Assembly (NCBI GenBank): GCA_010356995.1
Contig: ML996693.1
Coordinates: forward strand, 372,001-436,000
DNA length: 64,000 nucleotides
DNA from: Trichodelitschia bisporula
Lineage: Eukaryota > Ascomycota > Dothideomycetes > Phaeotrichales > Phaeotrichaceae
Reading direction: 5' to 3'
The translations under genes and the position numbers were made by a program. Shown piece after piece: positions 55,813-64,000 of this stretch; the stretch's first letter is position 1, and the number at the start of each line of letters is the position of its first letter. The notes under the pieces are model-generated. The model did no database searches. It worked only from the letters and a program-made list of their open reading frames with translations, and was not told the origin of the DNA.

Positions 55813-56835
55813 TTTGGCAACTGACGCGGTTGCAGCCACGAGCGCGATCGCGAAGCGCAGAGGCGGGGTGGAGGGGTGGAGTTGACGTCGGCGCGCACGG
55901 GCGCGGTTGCGCGGGCGCGTAACCCTGCGCGGAGCGGGGCGGGGCGGGGAGGCTCAACCTCAGCTCCGAACGTCACCTCTTCTTCTCAACCACCAACTAC
56001 ATACGTAGTATTGCTGGTATCTCGTGCGAGATCTTTTCCCTCAGTCATACACCGACTCGGGCATGTCAACCGTACTTGACGATCATAACCTCAAAATCGC
56101 CTCCCCCCTTTCCGTCCTCCGCTGTCCGTCACACAGCCCCTCCACCGTCCGTCCCACCAGCCGCCAGATCGGGCAGCGCGATGGCACGGCGGGATCATAC
56201 AGGATCGTGCACACCGTCGGTGTGGTACAGGGCGAGGGCAGAGAGTCGCTGCTCTGTACCTGGCACTATTAATGTTACCCGCCGGAGCCTGCCGGGGAGG
56301 CGAGAGGGGTGGGTATAAAAATGCCAATGCTAGCTGCGTTGCGCATAGCGCGCAACGCCGAGTATTTGTACGCCTATGTTACTCGCCACTACATACTGTC
56401 AGCCTCTCTCAAGCCAGGGGGGCACGAAATCGCCGATGACGCTCCGCAACATACAGCCAGGCACCGCGGGGACACACGGCTATATTTCAACCTATATACA
56501 GCAGCGGGCGTCCATCTCGACAGCCCCTGGGGTATTTCCAAACCCAGTAACCCAGATTCTTCGCAAAAAACGAACGACGCCCCCAACCGTGTACCAAAAA
56601 CGCCACACCGTAACCGCCCCCGATTCCCAGTCTCCCGTGCACCTCTATTTTGAATCGAAGATCCGAGTGAACCCAGTCTGTCCTGTCCTGTCCTGGAACT
56701 AACCCCGAACGCCAAAGGAAATGAGCTGTATCCATCTATTAGCACGCCCGCAAAGAAACCCCCCCGCGATCGCGACACCCCTTGCCAGTACCGACCCCCC
56801 CTCCCCCATCTCCATCTCTATTGCCCCCAAACCCC
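55813..56835. other. Intergenic region: psf1 promoter and HMG-box gene 3' side
   Basis: This 1-kb stretch contains the promoter of psf1, including GTTACGCGCC on the psf1 strand (about 55914-55923), which holds an ACGCG core like yeast MluI cell-cycle boxes, and the 3' flank of the HMG-box gene. The frames present carry no domain. Confidence 0.45.
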
Positions 56836-58574
56836 CTAGTTCCTGTCCCCACTCAGCTTCCGGTCCATCTGCTGCATCATCACCTCTTCATCCCAATACT
56901 TGTCAAAGTCCGACGGCTGCTCGAACGTCGGGCTCGTGCTCTCGGGCTGCCACGTCTTAGTCGTATAGTCCGTCACCAGCCCAGTCGACGGGTACACGCC
57001 CAGCGCCGCCTGCTCGCGTTCGTGCTGCATGACAAGCTGGCGATCGAGATCGAAAGCACCATCCGATACCTGCCCCTGCCCCTGTTGCTGGCTCTGCACC
57101 GGGTATCCCCCACCTTCCCCACCACCCATACCGCCCACCTCCATCGCCGCAGCGAAATGCCCCTCATCGTACGCCAATAGCGTCGGATCCACCTGTCCCA
57201 TCTCAAACGGGCCAGGCGTGGTCGACGCACTATGCAGCTGCAGCAATTCATGATGGCTCGCGCCAGGCAACCCAATAAGCGCGGGGTTACTCGTGTACCC
57301 GCCGTGATCCAGCTGCCCAAAGCGTACGTCCTCTACCGCAGACATCAAGTGACCGTGGTGTGGGTGGTGCCCGAAGAACCCGTGTGCCTGCGGCATGGCA
57401 TGACCCATCGGCACTGGCAGCGGCCGGCCCCCGTTGCTCGCCTCCCAGCTCGACTTGTTGTACCCATCGTTCGGGCCGAACTGCGCGTCCAGCGGTGGCG
57501 GGCGCGGATTCGCTTGCACCGACCGCGCGGGGTAACCGGCATCACGGCCGGGACGCTTAGAACCGCGGTTGCGCCGTCCGTGCGAGGCGCCCCATTCCGC
57601 GTCCGGGTCGTCCAAGTCCGATGGCTCGAGGCTGTCTTCGTCACTGTCGGTCCCCTTGCGCTTGCGGGACGCGACGCCCGGCTTCGAGGGCGAGAACTTG
57701 TAGTGCGGGTGGGCATTTTGGTGGTTGATGCGCTCGACCTTGGCGAGGTCGTTGTAGAACTCGCGGACCTGCGGCGGTTCAAGCGGCCAGGACTCGCCGG
57801 AGACGGAGGAAACGACTTGATGGTTGTTGTGCAGGCACCAGACCTTGGTGCGTTCGGCGTAGGCAGAGCGGTACAGCATGAACGAGTTCATCGGTCGCGT
57901 GATGTAGCCGTTGCGCCGCTCGGCTTCCTTAATGCGCTCCTCCACCGACCGGTTCACCCATGCTTCCATGTCACGTACCGGTACGTGGTTCATGTCCTTG
58001 GTGAGCACGCTCAGGGGGGCAGTCAGCTTCGGCGTCTTCGTCTTGTCGGCCTTGGCGCCTTTCTTCTTTGCAATGCGCGGCGGTGTCGTCTTGCGCACGC
58101 TGCCATGCGGCGAGTTGGTGCGTGTGTTGGAGCGATTGCTCCGTGTCTGACGTCGGCCTTCGCTGACGGTGGACAAGGGAGTTGGGGGAGATGTCAACGG
58201 CAGGCCATGTGGTTGCATGTACTGGACGTGTTAGCAGGACTCCCTATTCCCAGACAGAGACGCCTACAAGGGACGCCTGATAGGAACGTACTGGAGATCC
58301 CGAGTGGGACAAGTGGCCATCGGCCGGGTAGTACGGCTGTTGCTGTTGCTGATGCTGCTGATGTTGTTGGTGCTGTTGAAGCTGGTGCTGTTGGAACTGA
58401 TGCTGCTGGTGCTGCGAATGTTGCCCCTGATCATACGCCTTGCTGGGTCAGCATGGACAAGTCACTCAAAGAAGTCCTCACGTATTGTATGCCAAGTCCC
58501 ATGGCCTGTGATGGTTCAGGATAATGGGACTCGCTATAGGGGCCCAGATGCGCGACAAAGGGTTCGTGCTCCAT
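56836..58574 (-). CDS. HMG-box transcription factor
   Basis: Exons (minus strand) 58574-58482, 58438-58292 and 58221-56836; 541 residues. Exon 2 encodes a Gln/His tract of about 30 residues (QHQQHQFQQHQLQQHQQ). A basic, Ser/Thr/Pro-rich segment follows, then the HMG box (about residues 185-260): GYITRPMNSFMLYRSAYAER, NNHQVVSSVSGESWPLE, VREFYNDLAKVERINH, HYKFSPSK. RPMNSFMLYR and the HxxxNPxYKF-like end are typical of the MATA/SOX-type boxes of fungal sexual regulators such as S. pombe Ste11 and Neurospora FMF-1. The tail is Gly/Gln/His-rich and disordered. The start is uncertain: ATG 58574 gives a short acidic N terminus, but the frame stays open upstream. Introns are 43 and 70 nt. The exact orthologue is not established. 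Confidence 0.82.
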
Positions 58575-61500
58575 CGGGAGTGCGTTTGCCGGGTGGAATT
58601 GAGTGACGTTGAGTGGCTGGAAGACTGTTTCGCTGACTTGGTCCTCGAGGGTTCGGCGGAGATGAAGGGCAAGGTCCTTTGCTGCTTTCTCGGAAACGAT
58701 CAAAAATCGACGCGGTGGGAGTGAGCGCGATTCCCTTTTTCCCATGAGAGCGCAGAAGGATGCGAAGTGGACTGCTCTGGATGCCGAGCAGGTCCGAAGA
58801 CAGAGGCGAAGAAACCCGACGATACTGACGTTCAACAAGCCAGCGCCGTGTACACTGTTCTGGATAACCGTCCGCCTGCTTTCTGAGTCGTCCTGAACAC
58901 TGCTTCAAGCCCAAGGGAAGATCCAGAAGGCTTCCGTGCGTGTGATTTTAGTCGAACAGGTCGCCAGGAATCCAGAGTTATTGAATCAGATTGATGTTGA
59001 AGACGTGTTTCGCTCGGTAGGGTTTGCGATGGTCTTCAAAGAAGGGTAGGACGAACGCTTGCAAGCAGCCGCCTTTGACAGCGGATACAGACCGACTTCC
59101 CAGCACGATGCCGCGCGAGAAGACGTCCCCCCAAACCTCGTGTCTCGGACTGTTTAAAAACTTCACAGTGTCTGATGAGATTGTCTTTGTGGCGGAGTGA
59201 GAGAGGACGGAAGAGCTTGATCATAGGATAGACGGAGAGCTGATCAGGGCAGAAGGGGGTTGTCGCCAACGTTGAGTAGCAAAGAAAATCCTTTGTCAAA
59301 GAGACTGCATAGTGTTTAAGAGTATTTGTATCGATTGCAAGAGCAGCCACTGGGAGAACAACACTGGCTGCATACGTAGGAGCAGGACGATCAACTGACT
59401 GAAGACGGACGCCGAAAGACGAATCCGTAGTGGTCTCGACCACATAGCCGGTAAAGGACCTTGGGCAGTGGGGGCAAGCCGCTTCCGGTCGGTTTGGCAA
59501 CTAATTCAAACTGATCCAGAAACTCGCACAAAATATGGAGCCTGCTATTTCCGATGTAGCCGGGTCATCTCTCCACGCCTTTTGGCGGGGTTAGGATGAG
59601 GGAAGAATGAGGGGGGGGGGGAGGGGCGGTTGAGTGAGAGGATGTGGACATGGTCCGCAACTACTGAAACGAGAGTAAGGCTCGATTGCGAGCGAAAACG
59701 GTCCTGAGGAGGACCTCCTGCCCAGGGCATCGGTCAGACCGCAGTGTTGCGAGAGACAGTGGAACGGAAGTGACCCAATCAGGGCGCAGCATACAACCCT
59801 TACCGCTATATGGCGGATTCCCACCCTCCACGCCCCGCCCAAGCAAGATGCAAACGCGTGTGGCTTGATACCTGGGGGTCCGCCATTAGTTCGCAGAACG
59901 AAAGCATGGGGCACCTGGAGGGTGGTGGTAGGGCGGAGCAGGAGGGGGAGGACAGAGCATCATTTTACAGAGAGACCAAGCTCAGCCGAGCCGGGAGATG
60001 CTGGAAGCGGGTAGGGAAGGAAAGAGGGGAAGGAGAGGGCATGAAGAAGATGGGGTTACACGAAGTAATTCGAGGCGCATTCCTCGCCTGGTTCCCAGTA
60101 TCCGGATTAGCGGGCCTCTCCCGCCAACCTGTTGCCGCGGCATGAGCGGAGATAGAAGCGTTGAGGAGCAGGGACACCACGCAAAATGCCTTCAGGAGAT
60201 GCGTGACTGTGGTGGAGAGCCTTTTCAGGCGGGAGACACGGTAATGATGTGCATGTTACAGCGGCTACGTGCATGGCTGGATCTGGTAAGAGTGGCCAGG
60301 AACCAGGAGTTAGGATAAGTTGGCGGGGGAGGGTGCGCCATGTCTCACCAGAACGTGCCAGACCAAGCAGGTCATCTTGGAGAGGGGGAATAACGCCTAG
60401 GGGAGCATGTGCACGGGTGTGGAGGTGGTGGTGGTGGTGGTGGTGGTGGTGGTGGTGGTGGTTGGGAGGATTAATAACCACCCTAGAGCACGAGGCTGAA
60501 GGGAGCAGTCGGCGAAGCTAGCGAAGGCCAGCAGAGCTGCAAGCTAGGCCGACTGCTGGGTAGGGCGTGAGAGGAGGAGAGTAGCATGGACGATTGGGCC
60601 TTGAGCCGTGTGTGCAGCATGCACGCCGTCCAGCGGGATGCTGTTAGCGGCCAGCGGCGCACCAGATCCTGTGTACGTACCGCGGGGTCAAAAATTTGTG
60701 TATCTTTCTTGCAACGGCGAAGGAACCAAACATCGTCTTGTCTTTTTTCTCACTCTTCCCGTCTCACGTCCGCAACCAACCAGCAGGAGCCGGCTGCTTC
60801 CGGACGATAGAAGTGCGGGTGGGCACGAACGAAGCCGGTGCTCGGAATGAAAGCTAGCCCAGCAGCTGGGGCTGGATCCTGTGTAACAAACGGCCGTTCT
60901 TAGCCATTGGGCCGCCGAAGACACAACTTGACAGGGCTCAACCTCAGGCCGATGACGGGTGGCTGCGTTTCGGTGCCGCCTGCATGCGGGTAAATCAAGG
61001 CTTGGTATTTGACACCGATTGGGCGCACCGTCAATACGAGGCGGCCGGGTGGATGCCGGTGATGCGTGCGGCGGGCGGGCGGGCGATGGGGACAGCACTG
61101 CCAGATCTTCCGGGTCACGGTGGCGGACTGAGATGGCGTAGGGTCGGAGAGTTTAGGAAAAACTGAGGACCCATTTGGAGGTGATTGTGGGGGATCTGAG
61201 GGTGGAGGTGCCTTGCAAGGGTTGCCCACCATGGGAGTTGCATATGTGCGCCTGTCGTGACTCTGGGTAGTACAAACGACACACTCAGGGCCAGCGACTA
61301 GAAGGGCAGAATTTGATTATCCGCGATTTCGGGGGATGGTCATCGTCCAGATCGCATCATTGGTGAGCCGAAGAGGGAATTGCTGGAGAGAGTCCACGGA
61401 AGGGCCGATAGCGAGTTAGAGATCTAGACGTTCCTCGTCGCCTTAAACGCCGAATCCCCCACGGCGATTAGAGAGCAAAATGACTGAGAAAATGGCTGTT

Positions 61501-62216
61501 CGCAAAGTCGCGGGGTCTTCAGGCCGTGTTGGGCATATGCTGCTGGATTGGCGCTGCAGTACGAGGTGGGTTGAGGTGAGGAGAAGCCATCCAAGGGTGG
61601 AGTGCGTCTGAGGGATTCGGCTGGAGTTGCTGTAGGATCGAGGGTTCCGGCTAATTGAGAGGAGATGTGTTTGTTCAGGAACGAGATGAGGCGTGAGAGG
61701 TGCGAAGTCGTGGTGTTAGGTTTTCGTCTCCCGCTCATCCTGTCGCTCGTCGTAGTCAAAGCCCCTTCGCCTCCGTCCTTCGCCTCACTGGAGGAAGCCG
61801 CACCCCCACGCGGCTGTGGCTTATGCCTCTCATTCTCACGAAGCTGTAGCTGAAACTGCACAGCTTCCAACGTGCAAACCCGATTTTGACTGCAGCACTT
61901 TTCAGCGTGTTATCGAGTTTTGGCTTTGAGACCCGCCATGAAGCCAGGAGAAAGCGCATGATCCATAGTTTAACACTATAGAGTTAAAAAGTTCATGAGA
62001 TTCAAAATGAGCTCAGTGACGGCCTTTGAAAGTTGTAACTTCTTGGCTGAAGTTCGTCGTCTTCACGGCTAGCCTTATGTACGGGTACCAAGCCACACCC
62101 CATCCTCCCCTGGTCTGATTTCCGCCCTTGGCGTCCCGCCCTCCACTTTCTCCACCGTCCATCGAACCTGCAACATCGGCGCGTCACCAAATCTCAAAAA
62201 GCCAGCACCCTCAATC
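58575..62216. other. 3.6-kb region without a supported gene; long upstream region of the HMG-box gene
   Basis: It contains a G run (59611-59621) and a GGT microsatellite. Frames such as 59036-59500 minus and 61424-61870 minus have no domain and no splice continuity. It lies between the divergent HMG-box gene and rrp42 and must hold both promoters. Confidence 0.5.
60424..60463. repeat. GGT trinucleotide microsatellite, about 13 units
   Basis: A perfect or nearly perfect GGT run in the gene-free upstream region. Such a G-rich strand could form G-quadruplex-like structures. It is probably length-variable between strains. Confidence 0.9.
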
Positions 62217-63301
62217 ATGGCGCCCTCGGCCACGCAAACCCTACTCTCTCCCGCCGAGCTTTCCTATATTCACCACTCGCTCTCTCTCTCGCCTCCGATC
62301 CGCCCGGATGGCCGCTCTCCGACTGAATTCCGGCCGCTTTTCGCTGAAACGGACATTTTGCCCAATACGAATGGCAGCGCGCGGGTATGCTTCGCGGACG
62401 GAAGTGAAGCGATCGCAGGTGTGAAGGCCGAGGTTGAGAGGTCAATCGCACGGCCCGGACTGGACATCTCGGCAGACGATGACGGTGAGGAAGAGCGTCA
62501 CGGCGAAAATGCCTGGGTGGAGATGAGCATTGAGATTCCAGGCCACAGGGATGACGATGCGCTGCCCGTGTTCCTGGCAGCTATGTTGACGGAGGCGCTG
62601 CTTGCAGACTCTGAGCTGAAGGACAGGTTGTGGATCAATCGACGCTTTCACTGGAAGTTGTACATTGACGTGCGTATCCCCTCCCCTTTACCCACTCACT
62701 TCTGCGTCCTTCCAGCGCAAACATATACCGGTAGCTAACAACAAGATCGCAGATTCTCCTTCTCTCACCTCCGTCCTCTTATCCTCTCCCCCTTCTAAGC
62801 CTCACCACTCATCTCTCCCTCCTCTCCACGCACCTCCCGGCCCTCATCTCCGACCCCGCTGACGATCCCCTCTTCAACGACGACTGGCACAGCGCTACGC
62901 CGCTGTACCCACCGTCAAGCTCCACCCCCCCTGTAACCCTCCTCGTCACAACCATCGGTGAAACGATCCTCCTCGATCCAACACCGGAAGAACTCGCCGT
63001 CGCAGACGCCGTGCTCGCGCTCTCTGTTGCCGCACCTTTGCCTTCTAAGGCTAAGAAAGGGAAGGGCAATCCCCAGGCTCGCCTTCTCGCGATCCGTACG
63101 CTAGATCCGCCCTCGCGGCTGACGCCCCTGGGTACAACGGCAGGCCCTACGGAAGGCGCGCCGCCGCGGACCGGAATGGCGTGGGCGCCGCCGCAAGGTG
63201 GGTTGAAGAGAGAGCTCTTGTCGCGCGTGATCAAGGCGGTGGTTGCGCCCGGAGGAGGGGCGGAGGAGGTACTTGCGGGATTGGCAGGGGTGGTGGCGTA
63301 A
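62217..63301 (+). CDS. rrp42: Exosome complex subunit Rrp42 (RNase PH-like)
   Basis: Exons 62217-62669 and 62753-63301; 333 residues. RNase PH fold: LLSPAELSYIHHSLSLSPPI, RPDGRSPTEFRPLFAETDIL, NTNGSARVCFADGSEAIAGV, LWINRRFHWKLYIDILLLSP (across the 83-nt intron, CTAAC branch), YPLPLLSLTTHLSLLSTHLP, DPLFNDDW, VTLLVTTIGETILLDPTPEE. Rrp42 is one of six inactive RNase PH-like subunits forming the exosome ring that feeds RNA to Rrp44/Rrp6 in nucleus and cytoplasm. The start has a good context and a family-like N terminus. A charged, Gly/Pro-rich insert lies near residues 254-290. The C terminus ends in a short Gly/Ala-rich tail. Confidence 0.93.
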
Positions 63302-64000
63302 AGAGAATCGTATTTTGACACTGAAGGTCTGACAGTAGAGCCATATGTGACGCGCCACGACGAGATGGGTTCTACACACACGATGGACGCTCGCACGATG
63401 GACGCTCGTAATATGCTCAGCAGTCGCAGCATGACTGAGTGTGGGATACCGATAGGACGTTTATCTGGCGGAAGGAGACAATGCCACCTTTCAGCTACCG
63501 GGGGCAATCGGTACATGAACCTGCAACACGTACTACGTAGGAGATGCCGTTGGCCGGAAGGCTAAGCGCCTTCCTCTTCCTGGTGCGCGTGTGTAGACTT
63601 GAAATCATACATACCGGTCAAGAGTCAGCTGCAATTCAAGAGGAATTATGGCTCTAGACAACTCCATTCAAGCTCCAACGAAATTGCCGTCTTTGGTGAA
63701 AATTGACTTGTTTGTCATGTTTGTACTCCGGGCCTCTTAGAGTCGCATATAACATAGGGTTACTTCTCGCAGCTGCAAAATAATCGGTCGATAAGTAGGC
63801 ATAGCGAAAGCACTTGCATCAATATTTTGCCTCCACCCCAATTTTCACTCCACTCCAAATTATCGGCATTTATGGCCGCTGCATCCCCAAGGGGAAGGCT
63901 GAACCTCTAGCACTCCAGCGTGACCAGGCTGCCGAGCGGACAAAGAGCGCTATTGGTCCCCGCACTTTGCGATGCGGACCGCCAACCCTGTCCCGCCCTA
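63302..64000. other. Window end, no gene recognised
   Basis: These 699 bp include the rrp42 3' UTR and AT-richer sequence toward 63850. A 12-nt direct repeat (ACGATGGACGCT) occurs near 63381 and 63396. No start of a further gene can be supported. Confidence 0.5.

Noticed and set aside
57232-58524. 430-residue plus-strand open frame opposite the HMG-box gene
   Set aside because: It runs across two introns of the minus-strand gene and has no recognisable motif; the HMG box and the splice sites support only the minus strand.
59036-59500. 154-residue minus-strand frame upstream of the HMG-box gene
   Set aside because: Two CxxC-like pairs suggested a zinc finger at first sight, but spacing and surroundings fit no known finger and no start or splice context supports it.
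1-64000. CRISPR arrays, operons, prophage or integrated virus-like elements
   Set aside because: The DNA is clearly fungal nuclear sequence; no regularly spaced repeats, terminal repeats, reverse transcriptase, integrase or capsid-like frames were seen.

Overview
The window is nuclear DNA of a filamentous ascomycete (Pezizomycotina). Dothideomycetes or Eurotiomycetes are the best guesses, but the class cannot be fixed without a database. Three things point there: gene density, very short GT-AG introns (41 to 136 nt, mostly 43-60, with CTAAC/CTGAC/CTAAT branch sites 8-20 nt before the acceptor), and the families present (DUF7703 membrane protein, Meu6-type PH protein, Vsb1-type SulP-STAS-cNMP transporter, meroterpenoid-type methyltransferase). 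I see no CRISPR array, no tRNA or rRNA gene, no prokaryote-style operon, no intact transposon and no virus-like element.

Layout. 1-2432: 3' part of a CHD1 chromatin remodeller. 2433-9172: a 6.7-kb gene-free stretch leading into an Ime2/MAK-like kinase (9173-11557). 12634-14753: a mitochondrial membrane protein and a secreted FKBP, divergently transcribed from a promoter with repeated TCAGCCA elements. 15691-16791: DUF7703 membrane protein. 17528-23498: a broken methyltransferase gene, the uL1 ribosomal protein gene and an MFS transporter, which may be the remains of a small secondary-metabolism locus interrupted by a housekeeping gene. 23944-30863: a dense block with Caf40 (CCR4-NOT), DNA ligase I, Mix23/Cid2 and mitochondrial uL23m. 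31134-32955: a DUF202 membrane protein and a GPI-type secreted protein. 35302-39092: a Sir2-class deacetylase and the RNase P/MRP subunit Rpp40. 40639-44358: the Vsb1-like transporter. 44359-49291: another long gene-free stretch. 49292-51532: Meu6-like PH protein. 53115-54158: a UBTD-like ubiquitin-domain protein. 55073-55812: the GINS subunit Psf1. 56836-58574: an HMG-box transcription factor. 62217-63301: the exosome subunit Rrp42.

Most genes are single-copy housekeeping functions (chromatin, replication, mRNA decay and RNA processing, mitochondrial translation and import) with no obvious shared pathway. Exon models below were built by hand: each junction was chosen so that the reading frame and the known family sequence continue. 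Every full multi-exon model sums to a multiple of three. Where a 5' end is uncertain this is stated.

I found no convincing new multi-gene system. The most noteworthy points are: a gene whose first exon is only the ATG and whose splicing creates an MGCxxS lipidation signal; a PCNA-binding box of DNA ligase I that exists only after splicing; a decayed methyltransferase near an intact transporter; a repeated palindromic promoter element; and two frame-preserving, stop-free introns.
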